Program-made: the position numbers and the translations under genes
Assembly: GCF_905163445.1 (NCBI RefSeq)
Contig: NC_053202.1
Coordinates: 8,742,001 to 8,806,000 of the forward strand
DNA: 64,000 nt
Reading direction: 5' to 3'
Source: Pararge aegeria
Lineage: Eukaryota > Arthropoda > Insecta > Lepidoptera > Nymphalidae
Notes under the pieces: model-generated
What the model was told of the DNA's origin: nothing
Seen by the model: only the letters and a program-made list of their open reading frames with translations
Database searches by the model: none
Part shown: positions 21,298 to 31,940 of the stretch, piece after piece
Position numbering within the stretch: position 1 is the first letter of the stretch
Layout of the letters: each line of letters begins with the position of its first letter

Positions 21298-21690
21298 TTG
21301 GCTTTATTTTCGGGGGACTTAGTTTAAATCCCAGCAAGCACCTCTAACTTTTCTAAGTTATGTAAGTAATTTGTTTTTAAAATGAATATCATTAAACCTT
21401 GTCACATAAACTCTGTGTGGTTTGAGATGAGGTCAGTGACCTAGTTGTCGTTAATTGTTTTACTCTTAAGTTGACCAATAAAATAAAATAAAAAAAACTA
21501 AAAATATCACCTGTTAAACGATGAAGGAAAACATTGTGAGGAAACCTGCATGCCTGAGAGTTTTCCACATGTTCTCAAAGGCATGTGAAGTCCACCAATC
21601 CGCGCTGGGCCAGCGTGGTGGACTGCGGCCTAAACACCTACCATTATGGGAGAAGACCCGTGTCCTGTAGTGGGTCGGTAAAGGGTTCAT
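21298..21690 (+). mobile_element. SINE-3 split by a short retro-insert
   Basis: A head remnant (tcgggggacttagtttaaat, cccagcaagcacctctaact) is separated by an A-tailed insert from the body acgatgaaggaaaacattgt, ctgcatgcctgagagttttc and ccagcgtggtggactgcggc, ending tgtagtgggtcgg. Confidence 0.85.
21393..21502 (+). mobile_element. 110-bp A-tailed insert in SINE-3
   Basis: Sequence starting ttaaaccttgtcacataaac and ending caataaaataaaataaaaaa lies between two copies of aatatca, at about 21386-21392 and 21503-21509. The A-rich end and TSD point to a LINE-mobilised 3' fragment. Confidence 0.6.
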
Positions 21691-21694
21691 GTAT

Positions 21695-21990
21695 TGATTA
21701 TACTATATTTCTAAATATATTACAACACATGTAATAAATTGTGGTTACTACACGATTAATTAATTCCTAAACGACAAGGCTGCTTGACAAAACAGAAAAA
21801 TTCTAAAGATTGTTAAATTTTAAAATGATGTTGGAAAAGAGCAATCTGCTGAGTTTCTTGCCGGCTCTTCTCAGTGGAATCTGCCTTCCGAACCGGTGGT
21901 AGAGTCACTACAAACAGACTTAACGTTTCATAAATGCTTATTAATTAGGCCTACTTGAAATAAATGAATTTTGATTTTTTTTTTAATTTT
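21695..21990 (+). mobile_element. LINE 3' end
   Basis: Contains aattgtggttactacacgat, cgacaaggctgcttg, ctgccttccgaaccggtggt, tagagtcactacaaacagac and gcctacttgaaataaatgaa, then a T-rich tail. The related copy at 23120-23355 still encodes a reverse-transcriptase C-terminus (GYYTIDEFLNDKAAW). Confidence 0.82.
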
Positions 21991-22039
21991 GAACTATTAT
22001 CTTCTTAGTTTAAAAGTAATAAGCAGTTGTAGAGCTTTT

Positions 22040-22150
22040 TAGAGAAGAGACAGGGCTCGTCCAGGAAAGTAGGTACTACCGCCATGTTTATTTCTGCCGC
22101 TAAGCAGTATTGATGTATTCAGTCTAAAGCGGGCATGCTTTCGGGTGGCA
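22040..22150 (+). repeat. Dispersed retroelement fragment
   Basis: gggctcgtccaggaaagtag, tactaccgccatgtttattt and ctgccgctaagcag form a block recurring in reverse at 4656-4745. Confidence 0.5.
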
Positions 22151-22166
22151 TAGTTAATTTATCATT

Positions 22167-22635
22167 AACTGGCTGTTGCCCGCGACTTCGTCTGCGTTGG
22201 ATTTTGTTTTTTGATGTGGCATTCAATTTAGTTGGTTATAAAAAAAATTTAAAGTATTCAGTATGGCTTAGCCTTAAATGAGGGGTTTGCTGCTGTTCGC
22301 TCAGGAATTCTGTCCTCTATCTCCAACCACATTCATCAACACAAAGTTTGGGCAAAATTAAACACATATTAAAACCTCTTATTAAAACACACACCTCTGT
22401 AGTACAAAAATAATTATTTAAATGGGAGTTATGGTGTAAAATCGTCAAACACTTTCATGCCCGCTCCCAAAGGAACGGAGCTTATTGTCGGGATAAAAAG
22501 TATTCTATATTACTTCTAATACTTCCAAGAGTATGTGTGCAAAGTTTCATGAGGATCGGTTAAGCAGTTTTTGCGTGAAAGCGTATCAAACAAACTTACA
22601 TTGACATTTTTAATATTAGTAGGGATAAGGATAGG
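22167..22635 (-). mobile_element. Non-autonomous Helitron
   Basis: The reverse complement ends cgaagtcgcgggcaacagcc then agt. The other end is atccctactaatatt-like (22610-22625), followed by an agggat repeat. The interior has catgaggatcggttaagcag and tttttgcgtgaaagcgta. It is collinear with 40488-40935. Confidence 0.82.
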
Positions 22636-22639
22636 GATA

Positions 22640-22960
22640 GGGATATGGATTTTATTTTAGAGATAAGAAAGATTAACAATGTTTAAAGAATGTATAGTTT
22701 TAAAATAGTTGTGAGAGAGGCTTTCGGGTCACTTCTATGATGATACATACCTACTTAAGCCATGATTTATAATAATAATATTAAATAATTACGATAATTT
22801 TTTTGAACTTATTATATTTGTGACATAATCTCAGTTTACAATCAGATTTTTTTAATAATTTAGCGTTAATTATCATACTAAGTGGGTAGGTTTTCGAAAG
22901 AAAGTAGAAGATTTACATTAAAAACGGCGAGTTTAATTAAATTAAAAACATTAATTTTAA
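22640..22960. other. AT-rich spacer
   Basis: No recognisable feature. Confidence 0.4.
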
Positions 22961-22961
22961 C

Positions 22962-23006
22962 ATTTTATTTTTTTGTGAGTGAGGTCACTCACAAAAAAAA
23001 TAAAAT
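22962..23006. repeat. Near-perfect inverted repeat (21/22-bp arms)
   Basis: The arm attttatttttttgtgagtg plus a, a two-base spacer gg, then tcactcacaaaaaaaataaa plus at. The only difference between arms is one extra A. Confidence 0.9.
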
Positions 23007-23036
23007 ATGCAACCGTTAAAGAACCTGTTTTATTTT

Positions 23037-23095
23037 AGTTGTAAATAAATAAATAAATGTACACACACATCGCCCTAAAGTAAGCGTAGTTAAAT
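23037..23095 (-). mobile_element. SINE-1 internal remnant
   Basis: aaataaataaatgtacacac, acatcgccctaaagtaagcg and tagtta form a deleted version of the SINE-1 3' half. Confidence 0.6.
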
Positions 23096-23119
23096 GTAAA
23101 ATGTTTTTTTTTATCGTAT

Positions 23120-23357
23120 ACCTATGTATGTAGTTTTTTAAAGATCTACCTTTACCTAAGTTTAAACAATATATTAAAACACATTTAACAAATCGTGGTT
23201 ACTATACGATTGATGAATTCCTTAACGACAAGGCTGCTTGGAAGCAGGCCACTCCGCTCTCATCTCTCACAAAACAGAAAAATTCTAAAGATTGTTTAAC
23301 TTTAAAATTATGTTGGAAAAGAGCAATCTGCTGAGTTCCTTGACGGCTCTTTTTATA
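23120..23357 (+). pseudogene. LINE reverse transcriptase C-terminal relic
   Basis: An open reading of about 70 codons includes DLPLPKFKQYIKTHL, RGYYTIDEFLNDKAAW and SSLTKQKNSKD. It stops within the conserved ctgctgagt at about 23331. This is the extreme C-terminus of a Jockey/CR1-like reverse transcriptase, and the 3' UTR is cut short. Confidence 0.8.
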
Positions 23358-24288
23358 TTATTAATTTTTCATTTCATATTTGTATGTTAGGTAAGCACTA
23401 CACTCGGGCCTACTGATTAGTAAAGTTGTTCAAAAAAAGAACAGGGAAAGCCATTTTTTTTAAGTCGTCAATTTTCTACGTTTATGAACTAAATGAAAGC
23501 AAGGCACTTAAACAAAGTTTTTTCTTTAATTCATGCCATAATATACATAATTAATTAGAATTTTATACTAATGTCATTGTAATTTACATTATTAATAAAA
23601 GAAAACATTAATTATTATGAAAAAATAACTAATGTTTTCTTTTATTGGTGATATTAATTAAGTGATTCTGTAGCAAATTCTACTCTCCACCGAGAGACAA
23701 GCAAAATAAACCATCGTTACACACGTGCGTACAATCTCGGGTGCAAATAAAGTACTATACCTCTCGTTTAATAATCTACTATTGTGAATTTGTAGTTATT
23801 GCGTTCCTTACTTCATATGTTTTAGAGTTCTTACAGACAATCTAACGGACTGGGAGTACTGACGCCACGCAATTTCACACAAGTAGGTACCTAAACTCGA
23901 GGTCTCACTTCGCTTGGTCAAATAGTATGCAAAGATCTTTTACTTTAACTTGTAAGAAAGTACAAATTCACTGTGCAATATTTGTTGCGTATATTCGAAC
24001 GCTAAATGGAGAGATTTTGCCGATAAAAGGTAGGTAATTATATACAACCTGTATCTATTTAGGTATTTATACATAAATCTAGCGTCTAAAAATGCCTATT
24101 TCTATTCTCTATAAAAAATAGGAGTTTAGATCACATCTGGTGCCAATTATTCTATTCTAGACTATACAAAACAATCTAAGAATAATGCTTTTCTAGAAAG
24201 AAAAAATTACCATAACATATTGTTTACAATTTAACGCAGTATTTTACAATAGTTTTTTTTATTGACGTTGGCATGGCATTTTTTTTTC
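23358..24288. other. Spacer
   Basis: A loose inverted pair aaaagaaaacattaattatt / aactaatgttttctttt lies at 23597-23644. Otherwise no gene is seen. Confidence 0.4.
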
Positions 24289-24289
24289 C

Positions 24290-24518
24290 TGCCCTGCTTT
24301 CTGAGTCCAAGGCTGTTTTGATTCTCCTAACTGGCAAATGTTTTTATGATGAACATGAATGTATTTCAGAGTCTGAGCGTTTATCTGTAGGTTTATTATA
24401 AGTATTTATGTGTGTGTTTTATATTTATAATGTATTCATCACTCATCTTAGTACCTATAACACAAGCTACGCTTACTTTGGGGTTGTGGATATTGTAGTA
24501 GGTATACATTTATTTAAA
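24290..24518 (+). mobile_element. SINE-1, head truncated
   Basis: Starts at ccctgctttctgagtccaag and continues through tagtacctataacacaagct and gcttactttggggttg. The A-box is missing and the B-box region is degraded. Confidence 0.85.
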
Positions 24519-24519
24519 T

Positions 24520-25200
24520 AATAATTGATTGACATTTGTGCCTTCTTGATGATAAGTTACTATAGACAGAGCAGGTAACTCAAGGAATAGTGTTAAAAAA
24601 CGAGAGATTTAATTGTTTATTTCCAGCTTATGTTAGCCGTGCTGTGTAAATTAAATTAGGTATTGGCACTAGAATCTTTTTTTTTTAGTTTTTTTTTTCT
24701 TTTGCGTATAACATAATGAGCGATAGAGTCCAGTACATTGTGACCTCATTGGTTAAGTTAAACATTTACGTCAATCGCATAATACATGTAGATAATGAGG
24801 TAAAATTGAGAAAGTTGAGGTGATTAATTTTAAGAAATTAAAAACAGCTTTGCAAAAAAATTTATGTTTACATGAATTAGCGAAGCGAGGCCCAAAGGTT
24901 AATTTGGGTGAAATTGTAGTAAGTCGTTAACTTTAGCATTAAATCGAAAGTGGCAAAATAAAACAGCTTCAGAAATTGATGTTAATATGTTTGTAATACA
25001 TTAAGGGGTTTTTTTTTTCAAATCAAATCATCTTTATTTGCTAAATGTGGTACAGTTTTGGTGTTCGCTCGTTTTACAATGCTCACATTTTGCCATAGAA
25101 ATATAGCGTTCAAATATTTTATTACAATTTATAACTATTGATTCAAATTACTGGATATTATTTATTACTAATTATTTCATTATAATTATGTACGATTTTA
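24520..25200. other. AT-rich spacer
   Basis: Homopolymer T runs near 24680 and 25010. The fragment ttatgttagccgtgctgtgt at 24627 resembles LINE 3' UTR sequence at 31268. No gene supported. Confidence 0.4.
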
Positions 25201-25206
25201 TATTAA

Positions 25207-25610
25207 ACTAGCGTACCCAGTCCGCTTCGCCGGGCTAGATTTTGCTTTATTTTATTTAAACAATAAACTTACATCATTAAATTTTTAATTTAAGTCTCAT
25301 AAATTTTAAATCATTTATTTCTCTCCGTATTCATTCTCTTCTATTCTCTTCTCGAGCGGGTGAAGATCATTATCTACACCCATGTAAACTCAACAATAGA
25401 ATATCATCATAGTAAATAAAAGCTGTATTTGACAGTTTGACAGTTCACAAATAGAAGTGCTCCGATCGTCACCAAACTTTACAGGATTACTCGCCAGGTC
25501 AATCCGGAGATTCCCTGAAAGTTTCATTGAAATCGGTCCAGATGTTTCGGAGCCTATACGGAACATACCCACACACTTTCTCTCTTTTATATATATAGAT
25601 AGATAGAATG
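25207..25610 (-). mobile_element. Non-autonomous Helitron-like element
   Basis: Begins actagcgtacccagtccgct then tcgccgggctag, the reverse of a CTAGT end. The distal end has cacactttctctcttttata then tatatagatag. The interior includes tcgtcaccaaactttacagg and gaaatcggtccagatgtttc. The pattern of ends matches other Helitron derivatives here. Confidence 0.65.
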
Positions 25611-25848
25611 AAAAAATTAAATTTAAAAGTCATTTCTTACATTTTTCTAAAAATTCATTAACATCGGTCAAGTAGGTAGTCAATCAGTTTTTTTCTTCAA
25701 TTTAGTTACAGATAATCCTTTTATATCTCCAGAGTTTGTTATATAACATCACAGCCATACAATAGCAATAACAATTAGTCTGGGTATACAATGTCAGTCT
25801 TTGTGCTGGTATGTTCAATTTGTATTTATATCGTTGGCTGCGTTGGCT
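25611..25848. other. Spacer
   Basis: Nothing recognised. Confidence 0.4.
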
Positions 25849-25849
25849 T

Positions 25850-26180
25850 TTAATTCCAGTACAAGTTAGCCCTTGACTGCAATCTAACCTGCTGGTAAGT
25901 GATGATGCAGTCGAAGATGGTAACGGGCTAAGCTGTTAGGGGCAGTTAAATTAAACTCATAAACCTAATCGGTTTTACGCGACGTTGTACCCGAACGTTG
26001 AATCGCTTGTCGGCAAGTCTTTGTCAGTAGGGTGCTAAGTAGCCACGCCAAAGCATGCCACCAGACCAGACTTGAGAAAATTCAGAAATCATAAATTCAC
26101 AAAATGTCCCCGCCGGGGATCGATCCCGGGACCTCCCACTTAATTCCACAGCGCTCACCGCTGCGCCAGGGAGGTCGTCA
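25850..26180 (-). mobile_element. SINE-2, full length
   Basis: Reverse copy containing agcccttgactgcaatctaa, taagtgatgatgcagtc, ccaccagaccagacttgaga, the B-box complement gccggggatcgatcccggga and the head complement gctgcgccagggaggtcgtc. It is one of the most complete SINE-2 copies here. Confidence 0.92.
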
Positions 26181-26184
26181 AACT

Positions 26185-26900
26185 GTTGCCATTCCGGCTT
26201 TTCGATTAAAGCGATGACGAGCATGCCGAGCGATGGCTTTACAAGCGCTCACCTTTTGCATGCCAATCCAATTAATAATAGCGGTTTTGTTTATAAAAAG
26301 TTCAGTTTAACCAGCCACCTTACTCAAAAATTAGGTTCCGTTCATCCATCCAAAAAACTAAATCCATTCCAGCCATATTTGTTTCTTTGTTTGAGCGTTG
26401 ACTGAGTTGATTGACCGTTCATATTTGATGTTTCCCGTATAAAAGCAGGATAAAGTCTCATACAAGCAAAGTAGATCTATTTTGCCGTCATATTGAACGT
26501 GACGTTAGACTGTGGATGATGATTTGCAAATGAGCAGATGGGCATACCGTGTAGATATATAGGTAGTGATTTAAAAAAAAACATTTATTTAAGTATGCTT
26601 CCACTATATGCATTTTAAGTGACTCTACCACCGGACAAACTCTATCGAGATCTTATAAGTGGTTGCTAACACTATATTATATCAATAGTAGCTATAGGTA
26701 TGTCGCAACGGCACAATGTATCAAATGGATAATAATAATATAGTCTTTATTGATGTCTTTCGAATTTTCTGTTACACAAATGCTAAAAGTTGTAAAAACT
26801 TGTAATCTGCCCATTGGTTTGATAATCAGTTTTGTTAGTTTTTAAGCTTATCACGGACAGACAGACAGACGCAGCTGGGGACTTTGTATTATTTATTTTT
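26185..26900. other. Spacer
   Basis: No convincing coding frame. The 63-codon frame at 26214 has no motif. Confidence 0.4.
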
Positions 26901-26902
26901 AG

Positions 26903-27122
26903 CAGTTGCTCCGTTCTTCGTCCGCTTTTGTTACGGTTTTTTCACAAATCCAGTGGGAACCGTTTGTTTTTCTGGAATAAAAATTAGTTACTCCAAGCTA
27001 CTCTTCGTCAGTTAAGCTAACTCTTAGCTAAAAATCAAGTCAATCGGTTGCTTAGTTTGGAGGTAGAAGACAAACAAACAAACACACTTTCGCAATTAGA
27101 ATATAATATTAATAAGGATGTC
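26903..27122 (-). mobile_element. Helitron-like element
   Basis: cagttgctccgttcttcgtc then cgcttttgttacgg at one end, acaaacaaacacactttcgc and aatataatattaataaggat at the other, and aatcaagtcaatcggttgct inside. Diverged copy. Confidence 0.6.
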
Positions 27123-27124
27123 TA

Positions 27125-28262
27125 AAATTTTATTAAAAAAATCTACCAACGTACTCGTATCTACTAGTCGGTTGAAAATACCAGGCAAACTCTTTCGACT
27201 TCTATAGTTAATTAGGAAAATGGACGGCTTAAGTTTAGTAGTCAAGCGTTAATCTATCCGGTGAGCTACTCACTTTCTCAGTGAAAGTTGGTAAACAGCG
27301 TCACATTACCCACTGGCCAGCGACCGTACATTTTGACAAAAACCGATAAGCACGTACATTACTGCAGACCTAATTTCGATTGTCACATCACTCTTGGATC
27401 GTGTGTTAGCCTTTTTGGATGTTTAAGCTAATCGCAGACTGCTGCAATAACCGCAGGGGCGAGCGTTTTAGATCAGCGGTGTGCGCCGTAGGTTTATGAT
27501 GGACGCTTGGATTATCAGATTTAGAGGCTTAATTTACTTAGGTATTATCTTACCTGTTTCTTTAGAGAAGTATATATAGAAATATTGAAAAGAGTGTCTG
27601 AACTTCTAGACTGTCATGAAATATTTGTAAAGTAATAATGTTCTTATATCTTAATAAAGTTCATAATTGTGCGCAACGTGTAGGTATTTAACATTTATTA
27701 AACGTTACAATAAGTATGCATATCTTGCGTATTTCTTTGTCCAATATGATAAGCTCGTGTTTCTTAGAAGAAGCAACCATGCGAACATCCTTGCATTCAC
27801 TTTTTCTCTCCCTTACTGCCCTTGCAGCAGTCTGCGATCAAACTATACAGTATACCTTGTATGTATTCACGAAATGCGCCTACGCCCACGTTTTCTCTTG
27901 TTTTGACTTGAATACAAATTAGTTACTTTATTGAGAACGTGTATTTTTTTAATGATTTCATAATGTTCTCGATGCAATCTCGAATTCCAACTTAGAAATT
28001 CCATAAACTTCAAAGCCAAATAGGCCTTATCTACATACGTTTTACGTGACCTAGGTATTTAACTGGTAAGTCTACCTTAAAGCATAGTTTTCCCAGGCGT
28101 TTCGAAAAAAATAAACATTTATTTTAGTTATAGATACAGGTATTCTAATAGTAGGTGTTAAAATTTTTATTTATTAATTAATTAATTTATTTATTTATTT
28201 GGTATCTATGACCCATCACAACGCACTACACTATAACATAAATAGAATAATTAAAAACTAAA
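27125..28262. other. Spacer
   Basis: Short overlapping open frames near 27667-27922 carry no recognisable domain. No gene is called. Confidence 0.4.
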
Positions 28263-28264
28263 CT

Positions 28265-28392
28265 AAATCACATCAATCCATTACTGGCCCACTACAGAAC
28301 ACGGGTCTCCCCTCTCACAATGAGAAGACGTTAGGCCATAGTCCTCCAGGCTGGATTAGTGGACTTCACACACCTTTGAGAAAATTACGTCA
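28265..28392 (-). mobile_element. SINE-3 3' fragment
   Basis: catcaatccattactggccc, actacagaacacgggtctcc and gtggacttcacacacctttg match the SINE-3 body in reverse. Confidence 0.8.
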
Positions 28393-28638
28393 GCTTCAAC
28401 TCCAAAAACCAAATTTAAAATATTATTAGAGACTAGGTGTATAATAATTATATGTTTGAATAATTAGTTTTTTTTATTATTGTTTTTTTGGTTATTTTTA
28501 TTATTATGGTTTTTTTTTAAATTCTCAATTTTATATAGCTTATTTTTATGTTTTGATTTTATTTATTTTTTTGTAATTATTACTTGTTGTTAAATTCTTT
28601 TAATAGCCCCGGGGAGACGAATTGGGCAACTGTAATGT
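28393..28638. other. AT-rich spacer
   Basis: T-rich low complexity. Confidence 0.4.
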
Positions 28639-28639
28639 T

Positions 28640-28886
28640 TGCAGTTTGCAGCGACCCTGCTTTCTGAGTCCAAGGCCGTGGGTTCGATTCCGACAACTGG
28701 AAAATGTTTGTGTGATAAGCATGAATGTTTTTCAGTGTCTGGGTGTTTATATGTATATTCTAAGTATTTATGTATATTATTTATAAAAATATTAACAGTC
28801 ATCTTAGTACCCATAACACAAGCTACGCTTACTTTGGGGCTAGATGGCGATGTGTGCGTTGTCGTAATATATTTATTTATTTATTT
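28640..28886 (+). mobile_element. SINE-1, damaged A-box
   Basis: Head reads gcagtttgcagcgaccctgc rather than ggcgcagtgggcagcg. The B-box gtgggttcgattccgaca and body are intact to gggctagatggcgatgtgtg. Confidence 0.9.
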
Positions 28887-29050
28887 ACATACGTACATTG
28901 CTACTTTCTGGTTGTATGTAGGTAGTATCTCTAATAGGTACCTACTCCTTTAAATAAATTATTTATCATCATCATTGTAATCACACACCCATGACACGTC
29001 CACTACAGGACATGGCTCAGGCTTCAGTAAAATATGGCCATATTTTATTT
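28887..29050. other. Spacer
   Basis: No recognisable feature. Confidence 0.4.
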
Positions 29051-29052
29051 CG

Positions 29053-29130
29053 ACTGCCGATTGGTGCAGTGTGCACCGACCCTGCTTCTTGAGGCCGTGG
29101 CTTCGATTGTGGAACTTGAAAGAGTTTGTG
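29053..29130 (+). mobile_element. SINE-1 head remnant, diverged
   Basis: gactgccgattggtgcagtg then tgcaccgaccctgcttcttg, aggccgtggcttcgattg and a short gaaagagtttgtgtga. The rest of the body is lost. Confidence 0.6.
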
Positions 29131-29338
29131 TGAAGCTAACTTTAGTTTTAAGTTAACGAATGCAGTTATCACCATCACCTAAAATAAGTGTTAGCATGTT
29201 AAATGTATGAACGCTTTACAAGTGCCTGTGATAAGGTCTACATAAATAAAACATTCTTGAATTTAAAAAATAAAAAGGTGCGTAACATCTGCTTCTTTTG
29301 ATCGCAAAACAGTATTGTGTTGATAATGATAACGATTT
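29131..29338. other. Spacer
   Basis: Nothing recognised. Confidence 0.4.
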
Positions 29339-29349
29339 TTTTTATTTAT

Positions 29350-29437
29350 TTCACTACCATTTAGCCCTTGACTGCAATCTCACCCGGTGGTAAGATTGCG
29401 ATGATGCAATCTAAGATGGTAGCGGGCTAACCTGGAG
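29350..29437 (-). mobile_element. SINE-2 3' fragment
   Basis: catttagcccttgactgcaa, tctcacccggtggtaag and gatggtagcgggctaacctg, the 3' end of SINE-2 in reverse. Confidence 0.82.
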
Positions 29438-29702
29438 TATTATTATTTTTAACCGATACACTGTATTCTGTACGTAGTTATAATTCTCGACGTTTGTATT
29501 GTTATTAATTGATCGCCATGTAGCCGACATACTTACTCGTATTATCCAGTTATAACGATCGGTAAAGACACGGTAGCGTTTTTATGGTTAAATACCTTCT
29601 GTAAAAGGTTGTAAAAATGTCTTTCCCGTGAACAAAAGTTCTCATATTCCAATTTAAACCAACTAAGGAAACAGTTTTTGCAATTTAGTATTTCTCATTT
29701 GA
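29438..29702. other. Spacer
   Basis: Nothing recognised. Confidence 0.4.
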
Positions 29703-29703
29703 G

Positions 29704-29962
29704 ACAGCCGGTTGGAGCAGAGGGCAGCGACCCTGCTTTCTGCTTTAAAGGTCGTGGGTTCGATTCCCACAACTGGAAAAACGTTTGTGTGATGAACGTG
29801 TATGTTTTTCAGTGTCTGGGTGTTTATCTGTATATTATTAGTATTTACGTGTATTATATTCATATAAATATTCATCAGCTATCTTAGTACCCATAACACA
29901 AGCTACGCTTACTTTGGGGCTAGATGGTGATGTTTGTACTGTCGTAGTATATTTATCTATTA
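29704..29962 (+). mobile_element. SINE-1, full length
   Basis: Head cagccggttggagcagaggg, B-box cgtgggttcgattcccaca, body through gggctagatggtgatgtttg. Confidence 0.92.
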
Positions 29963-30007
29963 TTTAACATACCTACTACCTGTAGCCTGCAGTTTAGACC
30001 TCGTTTC

Positions 30008-30305
30008 TGTTTTTTTTTAAATCCCGGTGGAAACTTAACTTTTCCGGAGATAAAAAGAGTAGGTACTAAGTCAGAGTATTTGCCAAGAACGGTTTAGATA
30101 TGAAGGGACTAAAAAGTACCCTTACCGGGACTAAAAGTAACCATCTTAAGATGAAATGTCCATCGTATGTACAAACTTCATCAAGATCGGTGCAGTGGTT
30201 CCATTTGCTTGGTAAGTTAAGGATAACCAGAGGTTAAGAAGAACATAAGTATCAAACAGACAAACAAACACACTTTCGGAATTAATATATTAGTATCTAT
30301 ATAAA
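30008..30305 (-). mobile_element. Helitron-like element
   Basis: tttaaatcccggtggaaact, ggagataaaaagagtagg, tacaaacttcatcaagatcg and gacaaacaaacacactttcg, ending aattaatatattagtatcta. It is the reverse-strand pattern of a 5' end plus body, and the CTAGT end is lost. Confidence 0.6.
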
Positions 30306-30760
30306 TTCTACAAGGTATAAGGAACGTGTTTCTCGTATTCATGAGTTCTTATAGTCCTATTATGCACCAAAAACGGAACAAAGTATTTTTTTGCAATTAA
30401 GGAGTTTGCAACTCAAAATAGTTCACATAGGTATATTGAAAATTGTCACGCAGCGGTGGGCAACGTGTTCTGAGTGGGAGGGATTCGGTCCCCGGCCGAG
30501 GAAGTCTGGAATTCATTTTTGAATTTTCGCTCCGAACTGATACTGAAAATTCTTTAACCTATTGGTAGACGAAGAACTTTCTGGGCTGTTTTAATAAGGT
30601 TCAAAATTAGAAAATTTGGCTACTTCTTTTTTTTTCCGTTTTTACATTTACGTCACTATTCAGGGAAATGCGTAAGAAAAAATATCCAGACCACCTATCA
30701 TGGTTCTGTAAGCGGTATGGCTTGCCAAATCATTGATCTTTATGAAAGTGTAATTTATAA
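30306..30760. other. Spacer
   Basis: Contains gtcacgcagcggtgggcaac then gtgttctgag near 30448, which may be a tRNA-SINE head remnant. Otherwise unrecognised. Confidence 0.35.
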
Positions 30761-30789
30761 AAGCTGCCTTTAATTATTATTTTATTATG

Positions 30790-30898
30790 GATTGCCAAGA
30801 GACATAAGACAGTCTAATTCAGTAAGCATCTTCAAAAGTCGTTTAAAAGAATATTATTTATCTATGGAGACATAAAATTATATATTTGCGCTGTATGT

Positions 30899-30929
<31 letters not shown>

Positions 30930-31215
30930 AAGATATAAATATATTTATATGTGTATGTATTAATTCCTATATTATGTGTATTTGTATTAGCTATTTATGT
31001 ATTATTGTTATATATAGTAGATGTAGTTTATGTTATGACATATTTTTAAAATTGCTCTATCCCGTTTCCATAATCATTTTCTTCTCTCATTAAGGGTTGT
31101 CTGGAGGAGATCGCTTAAAGCGCCTCCGCGCCTTTGCGCATTTTTATTCTTCTTATTTTTATGTTTTCAATTTATATTATCTTTATCCCTTAATTGTGTG
31201 CAATAGATAATTTAT
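30790..31215 (+). mobile_element. LINE 3' end (reverse transcriptase C-terminus plus 3' UTR)
   Basis: A short frame reads LPRDIRQSNSVSIFKSRLK then EYYL, the usual last residues of a Jockey/R1-like LINE, with a stop near 30866. The 3' UTR follows, with a (TA)n run at 30904-30931 and gttgtctggaggagatcgct then cgcctccgcgcctttgcgc. Confidence 0.72.
30904..30931. repeat. (TA)n microsatellite
   Basis: Fourteen consecutive TA units or nearly so, lying in the LINE 3' UTR. Confidence 0.9.
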
Positions 31216-31540
31216 CTATCTACTTATTTTTTATCCTTTCCCCGGGGATATAATTGTCTCCTGCCCATACTAGCCGTGCTGCGTTAACAGAATAAAAACT
31301 TAACAAAGGCTGGCCCGACTCGGGATTCGAAACTAAATTCGTGATTCACGAAATCCATAATTCAACATTATATGGGTTTTAACTTCTGTTATCACAAGTT
31401 AGTCGTAATAATATCGATATACCTAAAAAACCAGACCTGAACCCAGTAGGTACTTCGTGATCCGTACAGTTTAGCTCAACATATATACCAGCAAGGCAGT
31501 TAACATAGTAATTTATGTTCCATAATAATTACAGTGGATT
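31216..31540. other. Spacer with LINE 3' UTR scrap
   Basis: ttgtctcctgcccatactag then ccgtgctgcgt near 31255-31285 resembles 58588-58610 in reverse order of context. The rest is unrecognised. Confidence 0.4.
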
Positions 31541-31544
31541 ATAA

Positions 31545-31940
31545 TTACCGCCGGTTGCTTGGGCATTCAAAAGACCCGAAAGCGGAGGGTGTTTTTTTTT
31601 TCTTATAAATTTTTAAGTGTTGTTTTTGTAAAGTCGAGCTCTTATCCAATGCGCTATCACCGCTTCAAGCAAACATAAATTATGAATTTAATAAAAATAA
31701 CTTTTGACTTGATTTGAGTCTGGTGGTAAAAGAGTGTATAAGTTGGTGATGGTGAAGACAGACTGAAGAGGAAGTTACAATGAACCAATGTAAAACCTCT
31801 CCTGAGTGTGAAGTATAAAGATTGAAGAAATAATAAATAACACCGTACATATTCCGTGCTTTTCACAGAGTAAATGAAGCTTAATGTTCATGGAATTTTT
31901 GTAAGCATTGTTAAGAATTAAAAAAAAAAAACAATAAATG
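31545..31940 (+). mobile_element. LINE 3' end interrupted by a REP-B/SINE-3 unit
   Basis: accgccggttgcttgggcat, tcaaaagacccgaaagcgga, gggtgtttt and aaatttttaagtgtt match 58758-58830. After the insert, the sequence resumes gtaagcattgttaagaatta with an A-rich tail. The empty counterpart is at 58750-58885. Confidence 0.8.
31632..31895 (-). mobile_element. REP-B joined to a SINE-3 head, inserted as one 264-bp unit
   Basis: The left part, agtcgagctcttatccaatg then cgctatcaccgctt, is the reversed head of SINE-3. The right part is a REP-B variant (gattgaagaaataataaata, ttttcacagagtaaatg, aagcttaatgttcatgg). The sequence tttttgtaa flanks the whole unit at 31623-31631 and 31896-31904, so both parts moved together. 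Confidence 0.82.
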
